The position numbers were made by a program, and so were the translations under genes. From Chionis minor (lineage: Eukaryota > Chordata > Aves > Charadriiformes > Chionididae), in NCBI GenBank assembly GCA_013398295.1, contig VZSF01001407.1, positions 1 through 64,000 of the forward strand: a DNA stretch of 64,000 nt, in the 5' to 3' direction. Shown here piece by piece: positions 1 through 11,955 of this stretch. The first letter of the stretch is position 1; every line of letters starts with the position of its first letter. The notes below the pieces were generated by a model, which saw nothing but the letters and a program-made list of their open reading frames with translations, did not search any database and had not been told where the DNA came from.

Positions 1-3000
1 CCGCACACCCCACACCCCCGCATTGTTTTGGCTGTTTTATTCATCTTTTAGTTTATCTGTAGGGTTTTGTTTTGTTCTGTTTTGTTTTGTTTTTTTCTTT
101 TCCTTTCAGTGAGATGGCTGGTATTGGCATAATTCTTTCCTTTCTTTGCCAACTCACACAAAACTATTATTTATAGTTCTTATATAGAAAGATGCATGCA
201 TGCTTACACGTTATAGTTATTATTTAGCTAAATGCCTGAAATCTCTTACAGTTCCTGGAAAGCCATAAACCTTTTGTTCTAATTATTCTGTAATTCTATA
301 TCTTTGCATGCTATGTTGTTCCATCACCTGTAAACAAACAAGGTTGACATTTCAATCAAATTCTTAAGTGGTGGTGTATTTTCCTGATAATTACATTAAA
401 AATTGACAATAATGGAACAGGCTGCCGTAGTAAAAATAAGACAGAGTCTTATGCTTATTTTTTGGCAGAGGATTTTTTAAATGTTTTTGTTGATTTTTCT
501 GAGAAGAGTCTCGTATCATGTGGCAGGTGCACACATCCTGATAAAAGACCACGGGCTTTAGGACCCCTGCGTCCTTACTTTTTGCACCCTTATTTTCATG
601 CCTTTACTGTGTGGTCACGTACACCCCTCAGGTGAATGCCAACCACCATGTACACACCTTGGTTTGGTGACTATGGTCACTTATACACCTTGATTGAGGG
701 ATAAGGAAGTTATGGCCCTCAGCTGGTAAGAGCTGACATGACCATATATGACAACAGGTCAGATTCGACTAGGTTACAAATGAAGCCCCGCTGAAGGGCA
801 AATTCAGTCAGTCCTCCTCCAAGCAGTGGGTCTGCAGCTGGGAGCTCTCCCCGCCCAAGGACACTCCTCAAGGTTGAGAGCTCTCATCTTATAGGTGAGT
901 GGTTGTGCACATTTTGGATCCTCATTTCTAAAGCTAAAGAATTCTTGAGCTGGTTGTGCAGTATTAATTCCTCATACATCCTGAAGCTGTGGCTTACTAA
1001 TGTTGTCGGACTGTTGAATGATTTTGATAAACATCACTTTCTATTAGTCCTCTGCTAAACAATTTTTGTTAGAACAAAGTTTATTTTGAGTTTATCACCT
1101 GCCTAATTTGATTTTGTAAGCCTCCACAACAGATCCAAATTAAAACATTAATTTCCTTTTTACAATAGAACAGTCAAAACTTAAACATGAATTTTTTTCT
1201 CTTTTAAAAAAAAAAAAAAGATGGGCTATTCAAGCTAACAACTCTTTGAGAGTGATTTTAAAAGAATTCACTAAATAAAAGGCAGGTAAATTAATCTAAA
1301 TTAATTGCATTGCATCAATATTTTTCACAGTCTGAAGACTTACCAGTGTTATGAGAAACCATTATCTCAACCTACCCTATGTAGTTATTGGCAGCTTTGA
1401 AATTAAACTCATTTAAAATAACCAGATTAGAGACTCAGAATTTGAACATTATTGCAGAAGCAATGTATACATATATCTGACTTTAAAACCATCATGTGAC
1501 ATCTGTCATGTAATGTCATGTGACTCCTCAAATACATTAATGTTTATTGCAGTAACTGTTGGAATTTGTTTTAAAAGATTTGACTTCAGTCACGGCAACA
1601 AAGTTTAAAGATACATGCAGTGTTCACAGAGTTCTGCTAATATTTCATTTTAGATTTAAGTTTCTTAAAAGGCTACCCAAATATACATTCACTTGTAAAT
1701 ATCCCCCAGAAGAACAGGAGCAGACATTATACTACCAAAAAATCACATTTCTAGTGTAACATGTGTTTCCCTGTGTGGGTTGTATTGGAAAATATTTCAT
1801 AGAGTCTGATGCACCTGCAGAAGCCCAGTGTTGTAAAAGCAGAAATCTGCTTTTTCTCATTCTTACCATGTGCATTTGAAGAACCTTTTTTTTTTTTTTT
1901 TCCCCAGGAGAACTAGGACAGAGTTCGGCATTTGCGTTCTGAACACCAAAGAGTACTTGATATGCACCAGGCCACTAGGAAATGTCCAGTATGATTGCTC
2001 ATGTACAGGATGAAGGAATTGGTTCATATCTGCATATGTGCATAATGTTAGGACCATTTTAATTCATGCATAATCTCTGCTTAAGCTATGGTGATATCAT
2101 TCATTAAAAAACCAACAACATTACTGCAGAAAACCCATATGGAGTATTTAATTTCTGTGATGGCAAATCCCAACATTTGTAGCAATCATTGAAGTCTACT
2201 GCTGTTGGACATCCAGCCAGATTTTGTAGATACAGATGATTCTAAATTTTCCTGGATATTTATTTATTCTGACCTGCACCAAACTAGAAATCCTTTTCAG
2301 CCTAGGCTTTCCTTCTTGTTATCCACTGAACCAAAAATCAACTGTTTACTGTACCTATTCTCATTACAGATAGGATGGAAACTATCTTTTTTTTTTAATC
2401 TAAAAATATCAGTGGTACTAAAGAAGTATCTTTTAAGAACTTGATTCATCCCTTTACTGTGAGACTGAGAAGTGTTAAAAATATTATTATTCATATAGGT
2501 TTGGAGACTCTCCAGGGTGCAAGTAGATTTGAGACCACAATTTGATATGTATTTGTACTAAATTAAGTTCACAGCTTAATTCAAATTGTAGTTTTCTTTT
2601 AAGAAGGAAATCTATACTTGAGGGGTTAAGGCTAACATGACAGTTTCCAGCATTTATTTTCTCATATTAGAAATTCAACCAAACACCAGAAGACCTCTTG
2701 AAATCTAATCCAGTTTGGTCCATTTATTGCTTTGAAGGCTCAAAGAGATCATTAAAAATCAACACAGATTCTGGGCACATTTTCATAAATACAAACTTCT
2801 CCCATTGTACAATAAGTGTATCTCAAGGGCCTTTCCATATTCTAATAAAAGTACTTTCCGACAAATCCACTCAAATTGCCTCTGTGAGCCAGATGTCTCT
2901 GGTCTTGCCTCCATCAGCAAAAGCAGAGTAGTATTTTAGTTACTGCTGCTGCTATTGCTAATGTCAGCATTCACAGATGACAAAGAGAAAAGTTTCTATG

Positions 3001-4664
3001 ACAGAAGAGTAGATTTCTGACATGAAGTAATGCCATTAGAAAGTGTACTAAAGTTCAGCTGAATTCTTTGGAAGGGGAATCCTATAGTACTATCTGCAGT
3101 GGCCGTTAATCTCTGAGGAACCAAAGATTGGCATACCTTTCAAAGTTGAATAATTCAGAATTACACTTGGTAAAGATATATGTACTAGTAGCAGTACTGG
3201 AGAAATCATTCCTTGACAACAGCAATAATCTGAATTCATGTCCTGATGTCATCCAATAATGGGAAGAAGATGATGTTGAGAACATTGTCAAACTCAGTGA
3301 GTGTTAGTTTACTTTGCTGATTCCCTGAAAGTGTCCTACTCTTTCTCAACTTGCTAGTGGAATTGCTGAAATCAGAATTATCTCAGGTTTTTGACATGAA
3401 TGTTTACCTAGAATGTCACAGATTATTTTCTTCACTGTACCTGCAGTATACATGAATCATGCAGTATCAGAAAAATATAAATTATACTGCAACAAATTAA
3501 AATAATGCCCCTGTTAAAAATGAGAAGCAAATGGGACTCAACTATGTATGTATGATTGTGTGTACAGATGAGGGATTTAAGGAAAAAATGTACTTTCTGA
3601 TAGTGAAAAAGAAAATTAGACCTGACAGATTCAAGGATGAATATTGTCAAGCTGCTTACTTGGCCTGTTTGAAAAGCGACCATACTTTGGAATTAGAAGG
3701 CTGAAGTTCTATATTATCAAATAACTGAAAACTCAGATACTACTTCTAAAGAGTAATCTGGATCCATCTTTGAAAATACAAAATCTTGACATCATAATTT
3801 CTGATTTAGACTGCCAGGTCTTTCTTCTATCTTGGTTAGTCATTGGTTTTGTTCTTATTTTTTGGCAAAGCTTTACGTCAATACTAAGTGATGTGTGCAG
3901 TGTTGGTAGTTGAAAGGTCAGAAAACCCAAAACACCATCGTTTTTGTTTTTTTTTTTTTAAATGGCATTAATTCTGACAACTGCCTCAATGTTGCATTGC
4001 AGATGGTCATAAATCCAGCCAACATTTGGTCACAGATCACCTTGTCCGAAACTGCAAACCAAGCATTCTTTTCTTCATAAAAGGTACTGCTTCATTTTTA
4101 GACTCGTATTTGTTGCCTACAGAAATGTGAGCAAAATTATGAAGAAAATTAATATGTCCAGCCTGCCAGATTTTTGTGGCATCTTCATTCTCTTGTTCTC
4201 TCCTTCTAAGCAGATTCTCACACCTGTTACCAGACCATTATGCTTGTCAAAAACAATAAAAGCAAATGGCTTTAATTGTTAAGAACAGTCCTCAAGGCGG
4301 GACCATTAGGGAATCCTACTCATCATCCAGCTGGTCGTCCAAAACTTATTTGCTGCTGCAGTCTGTGAGCAGGAGGTTCTTTTGCATCCAGTGTTTGAAA
4401 GCTGCTTTTTAACTCTGGCTTTGCTTTTTGGACCACAAACATCTGTTATACTTCAAGTGCTAAATTTACTACCTGACAGTGAGAACCTGTTTATTTTAAT
4501 GCTATTTCAACATTACTGCAAAGAAATGAAAAACATTCTATGTCAGTTTGCTCTTGTAGTTTCTCTGCATAAATAGCTTTGACTGGCATGTTGAATAAAA
4601 AAATTTTCCTCAAAAGCATAACACGGGGTTTTTTTTCAAAATTATGAACACTTCTAAATGCATT
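1..4664. other. AT-rich non-coding DNA, no gene recognised
   Basis: I see no coding region. Open frames are under 85 codons and show no domain. The stretch contains a TTTTG-type simple repeat near the left end, an A14 tract at 1206-1219, a T16 tract at 1886-1901 and a T13 tract at 3947-3959. Positions 540-900 are visibly richer in G+C than the flanks, with two GAGCTCT motifs near 840-880. That block could be a decayed retroelement, but I cannot name it. The T16 tract followed by CCCCAG and the pyrimidine tract ending at 109 both resemble splice acceptors, but no convincing exon follows either. Confidence 0.7.
64..97. repeat. (TTTTG)n simple repeat
   Basis: An imperfect array of TTTTG units with one C interruption runs into a T-rich tract. 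It is followed by a pyrimidine tract ending in CAG at about 107-109. Confidence 0.85.
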
Positions 4665-4747
4665 TCATAGAATCATACAATGGTTAATGTTGGAAGGGAT
4701 CTTAAAGATCATCTAATTCCAATCCCCCTGCCATGGGCAAGGGCACC
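4665..4747 (-). mobile_element. CR1 LINE, 5'-truncated 3' end (antisense)
   Basis: Read on the plus strand, this begins with the degenerate octamer TCATAGAATCATACAATGG. It continues through GTTGGAAGGGATCTTAAAG and ends in CCCCCTGCCATGGGCAAGGG. This is the reverse complement of the 3' end of CR1, the dominant LINE of bird genomes, whose 3' terminus carries short ATTCTATG-type repeats instead of poly(A). Only about 80 bp remain, which is a normal severe 5' truncation. The element is non-functional. Identification rests on remembered family sequence, not on a database search. Confidence 0.88.
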
Positions 4748-5814
4748 AATTGATTTCACCATTTGGTGAAACCAAAATAATTTCAAGATGTTTAACATGG
4801 TTTTTAAAACTTTTTAAAACCTTTAAACTTTTAAAAAGAATCAGTAAAGAAGGCCAGACATTGGTACTCCCTTTTAGGGAGTATATATTTCAAAATATAT
4901 TGAAATCTATTTCAAAAGTAAATGTTTTAATATTCCTACCTATTTTCAAATAATGGCAAGTACATGGTTTTCTTGCTTACATGTAAAGGAAAACTGGTAG
5001 CTGAAAAAGTGATTGCTGATATCTATATCATCTATATCTAGATACATATAGATATATATAGATATATAGATATATGAGAATAGTACTTCATACAATCTGA
5101 GTAGCTAAATGTTTGTATTGCATTTTAAATTTTTGTTTAAAATACTTTTGAAATAAAATACTCTTAAACAGTTTATCATTGTCTAGGAGAAAGAATTTTT
5201 AATAGAATCTTTTTCCTGTCCCGCCTTTTAGTACCTTCTTGTCTAGTACTTTCCAAAAGTTAAAAACAGAATGTGTGGAAAACCCTAAATGAGTCATTCT
5301 CCAATGTAGCAAGGAAGTAACTTATGCACAGGTTTTTTTCACGATGACAAAAACCAAGCACCCACAGATACACAAAACTCTGTTAGATGCACTTCCATAA
5401 AGTGAGTGCATTAGATATATTTAACACTCTGTGGAAGTGCTACATACTAGAAAATCCTCCAGACAACATCTGGTATGATGCCTACGCTAAGTAACTAACA
5501 TTTCTGCAGACTACTATAAAACCCAAGAGAGAGAGCTTATCGCTTTCTGCTACTGCTTATTATAACTATAACCTAAGAATATGCATGACAGAGACAGAAA
5601 AGACTTCTGAATTCGGTAAAACTGTGCTGCTTCAACTGTTTTGGAGCCAATCGCACTCCCAGTGGACTTAATAGCATTTGTTGTCTTACTGTGCTTTCAT
5701 GACAGAAACTCTACTTAGAAGATATGTGAAAAGGCACGACTTTTTGGGTAGGTGTTTAAGTGATTGTTTAAATGCTACATCTATTAGAGGAATGAAATTG
5801 TGTTGCCATCCTTA
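4748..5814. other. AT-rich non-coding DNA with A/T microsatellite
   Basis: No gene is recognised. The stretch holds an inverted repeat at 4810-4838 and a degenerate ATATCT/GATATA microsatellite at 5019-5075. The remainder is unique-looking AT-rich sequence. Confidence 0.7.
5019..5075. repeat. Degenerate (TATATC/GATATA)n microsatellite
   Basis: Alternating ATCTATAT units switch to GATATATA units, so the block is partly self-complementary and could fold into an AT hairpin. It is likely to be length-variable. Confidence 0.85.
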
Positions 5815-6640
5815 GGGACCTGTACAGGCTGGAGGAGCGGCACAAGAGGAACTTTTGGCAAGGAACTTTGTCCCTTTTCCACAGGGACAAAGGCCAAGTA
5901 CTGCTGCAGGCAGGAACCATGCTGTGCAGCTGTACAGGCTGGTGCCTGCCTGGTCACGGCCAGCGCTGCAGGAAGGGACCTGGGGGCCTTGGTAGGTACG
6001 CAATGAGCATGGTGTGTCCTGGCTGCAGAGACAGCCAACAGTGCCCTGGGAGGTCTTCACAGGGGCACAGCAAGGATATCAAAGGGAGGGATTATCCCCT
6101 CATACCCAGCACATCTAGCACACCACATCCAATTCTGAGCCTCCAAATACAGGAAAGACATCAACAGGTCCCTGATCTGGCCCCGACATCAATGATCCCT
6201 AATCATCCTAGGCCTCTAGGGTGGTCAGGGACTGGGGCACATGCCCTATGAGGAGAGGCTGTTGGACTAGAGCTTGTTTGGCCTGCAAAAGAGATGACTT
6301 TAGGGAGACCAAACAGCAGTGTCCCAGTACCTACAAAGGGCTCTCAAGAAGACAGATAAGCACTTCATAGCAGGGTAACGTGGGAGGATGAGAGACATTT
6401 GACACAGTAAGGTCTGACTGGATGCAAGGAGAAACTTGTAACCACTCGGGCTGTCAAGTACTGACCAGAGACAGGTTGCCCAGCAGGGTTGTACTGTCTC
6501 TTGCCCTGAAGGTTTTCAAGCCATGATCGATTAAAGCCATCTGCAACCTGATCAGACCTCACCTCCTTTGAGTAAGAGGCTGGACTAAAGCCTTTCTGAG
6601 ATGCCTTCCTTCCAGAATTATCCCATGAAATTTCAAAGTC
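5815..6640 (+). mobile_element. Old sense-strand CR1 LINE fragment (ORF2 3' part plus tail)
   Basis: The sequence follows the bird CR1 consensus in order. It has the segment encoding a LEERHKRN-like motif near 5830, GGAAGGGACCTGGGGG near 5972, GGCCAACAG-like sequence near 6034, CCAATTCTGAGCCTCC near 6128, CCCTATGAGGAGAGGCTG near 6245, CAGGTTGCCCAGCAGGGTTG near 6473, and CTTCCTTCCAGAAT near 6605. In full-length CR1 this part encodes the C-terminal end of the ORF2 endonuclease/reverse-transcriptase protein and then the 3' UTR. Here the recognisable codons are spread over different frames with internal stops, so it is a dead copy. Higher GC than its flanks and strong divergence suggest an old insertion. 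The boundaries are approximate. Confidence 0.85.
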
Positions 6641-8879
6641 TTTTGCAAAGCACTGAATGTTGCACATTCCTAGAATATTTCAAGAAGTGAGAAGCTCTGG
6701 ATGCCAAGAAGTTCTCTGCTACAAATGTCGCCTCTCCAACAGAAGCTGGTGATTCTGCTCCTGTTGCTCATGCTTACTCATGCTGTAAGTGTTCTGAGTA
6801 CTTCCACTGAAATTAGTATGGTTACTGTCAGAATAAGATATAACCAGTGAGAAAGAACGGCAGAACTAAGCTGTCAGTGTTAGCTAAGCCTTGAGAGGCT
6901 TATCATGTCCTCCTCAGTTGTGAATTAAACAGCGAAGACTTAAAAAGCAATAGCACGTTTTAACAAAGCAAACTAATTTGCTTACTTTAAATTTTAATAA
7001 TACCTAATATTTGACAGGATCTTTGACCAAAAAAGAGAATAATGTTGACTCTGGTGTTTTTTCCTTATTCAGAAACTGATCTGCAATACAGAAGTACAGC
7101 TAAACTGAACAATATCCAAATTGTAATTAAGATGACAAGTAGAACTTTTCTTATTTAACAAGTGTTTTATATCATGATATGATTTGATATATGGCTAATA
7201 AAGTTAAATTATGCTACAGACATATAAAATTCACCCAGAGTCTCTCCCATATTAACATGCATCATAATTTAACTTACAATACATGTTCATCAGAGTAGAA
7301 TTCTACTGATTAATATTTGCCATGTACACTGCAATACGCTAGTGAAGAATGAGTCTTACTGATTGACTGTATGAATGCAGTAAATAAAAGCCCCACCTAA
7401 TAACTTATCAAACTGATATGTAATCGTGTAGAGAATCTACAAGTGAAAACTAATGTCTGCTACAATAAAAATGTGTCCAACAGGAAAGTGAAAACACTGT
7501 TTAGTGTTCAGTCATTCAGGCTTTTTCACTTCTTTTTTTACTGGGGGTGCGTGTATGTGTGTGTGTGTTTGTCAGGATTTCAGGTTCTTTGTTTAATTCT
7601 CACATCATACAATACATAGTTGGTTTTTTTGTAAGGTCTGTGCTACAATGAACTGCATTTAAGTTACAGTGAAATCCTGTGGGAAACTTCTAATTTCCAA
7701 GTGGTGGTTGCATGAAATATTAAGTTTGAAACATGTTGATTTATGTGAGAAAATCCACACAGGCAGTCTAAAAATTTAAATTCAGTCTGCAGCTGCTTAA
7801 AAGGACAGGATCACTGCCTTACAGTACCAGCTATAGCTGTTGTGATCCCAGAACTATAAAGACAGACTGTGTAGAACTCAGGTAATTTATAATGTCTGTA
7901 ATTCAGTATTGTGCTATAATTAAAAGATATCAGTGCAAAGGCTCCCTAAAAAAAGGTTACTTGTTTACAGTGTTTTTGTTGTGGTGTGTAGTGCTGTGGA
8001 TGTAGTCATGAAGATGGTGGTGCACTCTCTCTCTCCTTCCTATGTGAAAGGCTAAATGCTGTATTGACTTCTAGTAAGGGAGGATATGAGCTTTTCCATC
8101 TGCCCCGCTACCTCCATACTAGTAAATCTATACCCATCTGTATATAGGAAATGAGATCGGTACTGTCTTCTCTGAATTCTGAAAATGAGTTTTAAAAAAA
8201 CTGTTTATTTCTTAGGTTTTCCTAATCTAACCTAAATATTACAGCACTTTTGCTACAGTTAAGAGTGCAGTTTCACAATATGCCTTCAGAAAGATAAATC
8301 CTGCGATTCCTGTGAAATGTATACATGTTTCAAGCAGAGGAAGAATAATCAGCAACATTCACTGCATTACCTCTTTAAATGCAGTGGATACTCCTTTTGA
8401 TACAGTGATCTGGACTGGGAGGGATATTTATCTCCACGTGTTACACTGAGAACGCTGGTGCTGTCTCGGCGATGAATATCTCTCTAAAATCTGCAAAGGG
8501 TTGTCCCCCGTGCCTGTGGGGAGATCAGCCATTCCCACTTTTCATTTTTTTTAATGTAGGATCCCAAGTGCTTATAACTTGCTCCTGTATCAGAAAGGGA
8601 ACTGATTTCAAGTCATAATAACACTACACTATCACTCTCTGTGATCTCACATAATTTACTGTTAAAGAGTGCAGCATCTCGAGTGGGTGATTTCACAAGG
8701 AAATATTGTTTGACTCACATAGTTTAAATCGAATCAGGACTGAACAGGTTTATTGCCATGCAATTAATTGGTAATCAGTAAACTATATATTGAAGGTCAG
8801 TATCATAATCGCAAGAGATAAATCACTGTCCTAAACACTTACAAATTGCCTGCATATACTTACAAATTTCAAAACAACC
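6641..8879. other. AT-rich non-coding DNA, no gene recognised
   Basis: There are no open frames of note and no recognisable repeat except a short GT-rich microsatellite at 7546-7568. A slightly GC-richer patch at 8440-8540 was inspected and not identified. Confidence 0.7.
7546..7568. repeat. (GT)n microsatellite
   Basis: A short GTGTATGTGTGTGTGTG run with one interruption. Confidence 0.85.
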
Positions 8880-9560
8880 TTCTCTAACTAATCCTTGAGT
8901 TCTGTGAACACACGCACACACGATTACATGCACGCACACCCCCCCTCTCAGAGGACGTGCAGGTCAAAAACTCACACCCTAGCTCCCCACACTACCTCCT
9001 GCAGTCCCCCAACGCAGACATACAGTAAGAGACCACCCCACGAGGTGACATACATACAACCAAGGTGTGGGTCCCTCTCTGCTGCGCTCTGGCACGCTCG
9101 TGCCTCTGACAGGAGGTGACTCCATCAGACAGGGACAGATGCCAGCAGGGTGACTTCTGGCAATGTCGAAACAGATTTTCATTGCTGCTCTGTTCCCCTC
9201 TCCTTTGTCTCCACCGTTGCAACTTTTTATGCTCCTTTTATACTTCTCAAGTTGAGTCTGTCTTTGTTTCAAAGGGCTTTTGATGTTCCCCTGGGTACCG
9301 TTTAATCTAAGTAACCTTTTTGTTTGTTTGTTTTCTTCCTCTTTAGTGTCACTAGGTTTGGGGAAAATGCCTTCCTAGACAGTTTTGGATGGTCCACTCA
9401 ACCACACGCTTGGCACACAGGTTCCTCTCCTACCAACTGCTGTCATCCAGGACATTTAGCACAGAGCAAGGACTGGGCAGCTTAATCTTTTGTGACTTGT
9501 TTGTCACTGACAACAGTCCTGCATCCCGGTCCAGGCACACCTGCTGAACGTTTGCTACCC
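8880..9560 (-). other. Unidentified GC-richer block, possible LTR remnant
   Basis: This block stands out from the AT-rich flanks by its G+C and CpG content and by a CA-rich start (8908-8940). On the minus strand it contains a good TATA-like motif, TATAAAAGG, at 9242-9234. Downstream of it, on that strand, lies GC-richer sequence. A TATA box followed by moderately GC-rich DNA is what a retroviral LTR promoter or a host promoter could look like. I do not recognise the family and find no matching terminal repeats. The overlapping open frames (up to 97 codons, minus strand) have no recognisable domain. Confidence 0.3.
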
Positions 9561-9639
9561 CTGCTGTAAGCTCTTAATATAAGTCTTTAGTTGTATGCTC
9601 TGTTATCAATGGCATCACAGCCCTGCTTTGGATAGGCTC

Positions 9640-10320
9640 GCAAAAGTGTAAGAATGGTGACATTGGTTCAAACCAATGGTCTACATGATCAGCAGCAGTT
9701 GTCAACAGCAGATGCTTATGGAAGAATATTAGTACAGGGCAAATGTAGCAATTCTTCTTGAAAATCCTCTCCCAGCCTCTAACATTTGTGGCTCAGAGAC
9801 ATCCTAAGCCACAAATAATGTCTTTTAATCTGACATACCTCAGTCGATTTCTCTTTCATGACTGTCTTCAGCCCTCCCTGAACCCAGATTCACTTTTATC
9901 ACATACAGCTTCCCATGGCAAGGGGCTACACAGCTTAATGACATGTTAAGAGTCATCTCCTTTTGTTGTCTGCTTGTATTGCACAGGGCAAGGAATGGCT
10001 GACTGATATACACCCCTGTCCAGGCAAATCATAATTTTGCAGTCTGTATCACAGACATCCTCAGTGAGCTGTTTTCCAGGCTGAAGAATCCTAGTCCATT
10101 TCACACTTTTTAGTTTTTTCTTATTGTCCTGCTCTGACCCTCTTCAGTTGTTGTATTCTTTTTAAGGTAAGGCACCAAAAAGTACAAAATACGCATGAAG
10201 CATGTCTGATGCGGAAGAAATTACCAGGTGCTGCCTCCACGATTCCTCATTCTTAATTGTTCTACACAGTAAGCTAAGCACATGCTTGCTCTTGGTAGAG
10301 TTCAATATTACTTGGCCATT
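9640..10320 (-). mobile_element. Ancient antisense CR1-type LINE fragment
   Basis: Read on the plus strand, the order of conserved blocks matches the reverse complement of an old amniote CR1 lineage that is abundant in turtles and fossil in birds. The blocks are AAGAATGGTGACATTGG with AACCAATGGTCTACATGATC near 9650-9690, CAGATGCTTATGGAAG near 9710, TCCCATGGCAAGGGGCTACA near 9911, TCTCCTTTTGTTGTCTGC near 9954, and CAGGCTGAAGAATCCTAGTC near 10077. CTTCAGTTGTTGTATTCTTT near 10142 then lines up with the stretch after the 'heart' of the consensus. Divergence is high with many indels, so the insertion is old. No intact coding frame survives. The assignment is from memory of the consensus. Confidence 0.6.
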
Positions 10321-11660
10321 GCTCTTATCTTCCTTATGCTTATTTGTTCTATTACTCGCAATGCAGTAAAGAGTTCCTGTAGAAGTCTCCTTGTGATAGA
10401 AAAATCATAAACTATCATGAGCCATGTGCTCTGTTATCCTTTCTTGGATTAAATACATGGCTTACCACATCAGTATCTCTTATTTGAATATGTTTAATAA
10501 TGCTATCCTGAAAAATGTAATTAACAAGAAGTTTAGTGGATTAGCTGATGAATTAAAGATTGGGGGAGGCATACATTTTAAAATGTTAGCTTCACAGTAT
10601 CTGGTTTTTTAAAAAATAAATATAGGTGGAATTCAGTTGTGCAAAGTGTGTTGCAGAAATATTGCAGATCTTCAATATAAAATAACAGTGTGGTCGGCAA
10701 GATCAGCAGGCATGAACCTGATGCTACAGTGGCATCTGAGAACTCAGGAAATTAATTTGGGGTATGACCTTTTGCATGAATTTTCCGACAGGCAGTTTTT
10801 GGAAGATGAGTTCAAGTAATCATTTTGATCATTTTCTGTCATTTGGATCATTTTCCATCTACACGTGAATGAACAGTTGTGTTTCAGAAAAGCATTTTCA
10901 CTGGGAGTGGTTCTTACATGAGGTTAGCATTGATCCAGCATAAACTGATGATCTGATTACAAGTAGTATTTTGGTGACTGTTCCTTGTGAATCCCTTTCA
11001 CAGCTGGGACTGATGGGAGGATGACCTTCCTACTCAATTTTTATGCTCCCTGTATTATTTATTCGGACAATCTAGATCTCATTATGACTTTCCACAATTT
11101 TAATTTGTAGCAGATCTTTCTTGAAATTATATACATTACTTCAATGACCCTATCTATCCTATCGTTGTAAGTGATGTAAAGATATCACTGCGTGTTTATT
11201 GCTGTGATCTTTTGGCTATGGATGCTTATTCCTGTTAAATCATACCTGAATCTTGCAATTTTTATATGGTCCTCAGAAGGATATACTAAATTTAAATTTG
11301 CCTGCATGTGATACTAATTTGGAGGAGAGAATGCAGATTTGATAAGTACATGAAATAAATTGGTGTTGACTGTTTTTTCCTGTGGAAATCTTGAGGGGGA
11401 CTTTGCGCAAAGCACTTTGCTACATTCTCCAGTCAATTGACCTATGATGAATGATTGCTTTAGATCTTCAGTTTGCCATTTTATCATACCCTTATGGTCC
11501 ATAACTTAATTACCAACCCCCATTCCTAGGCCAGACTTTAAGCAGTGTGAAATTAACATGATGGAAAGCACTAGACATTATAGATCAAACTGCATTTATT
11601 TGTGTGTGGAAATGTCTTTAAATTGTGATCCCAAGTAATATTGCTCTACATGTCTTGATT
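10321..11660. other. AT-rich non-coding DNA, no gene recognised
   Basis: Only short open frames of about 60 codons occur. No repeat family is recognised. The left part, just after 10320, may be a further decayed extension of the ancient CR1. Confidence 0.65.
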
Positions 11661-11955
11661 ACAGAATCACAGAATCACTTAGGCTGGAAGAGACCTTCGA
11701 GATCATTGAGTCCAACCATAAACCTAACACTGCTACACCAGCCCTAAACCAAGTCCCTCAACACCACGTCTACCTGTCTTTTAAATACCTCCAGGGATGG
11801 TGATTCCACCACTTCCCTGGTGGGTCAGCCTGTTCCAATGCTTGACAACCCTTTCCGTAAAGAAGGTTTTCTTAATATCCAACCTAAACTTCCCCTGGCA
11901 CAACTTGAGGCCAGTTCTTCTTGTCCTATCGCTCCTCTTGTCCTATCGATTCATG
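11661..11955 (-). mobile_element. CR1 LINE, 5'-truncated 3' end (antisense, fairly young)
   Basis: The plus strand starts with two ACAGAATCAC-type octamer units. It continues with GGCTGGAAGAGACCTTCGAG, GTCCAACCATAAACCTAACA, TTTTAAATACCTCCAGGG near 11780, GCCTGTTCCAATGCTTGACA near 11828 and CAACTTGAGGCCAGTTCTTC near 11901. This is the reverse complement of the CR1 3' end and is well preserved over about 290 bp. A 12-bp segment, CTTGTCCTATCG, is duplicated at the truncated end (11920-11931 and 11937-11948). Short overlapping frames here have no meaning as genes. Confidence 0.93.

Noticed and set aside
88..109. Splice-acceptor-like pyrimidine tract ending in CAG
   Set aside because: The 20-odd codons after it reach a stop with no recognisable peptide, and such tracts are common in T-rich DNA.
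5868..6251. 127-codon plus-strand frame as a gene
   Set aside because: It lies inside a decayed CR1. The conserved ORF2 codons are spread over other frames, so this frame is accidental.
9665..9680. GGTTCAAACC as a tRNA T-arm
   Set aside because: It is part of the ancient CR1 block, and no cloverleaf can be drawn around it.
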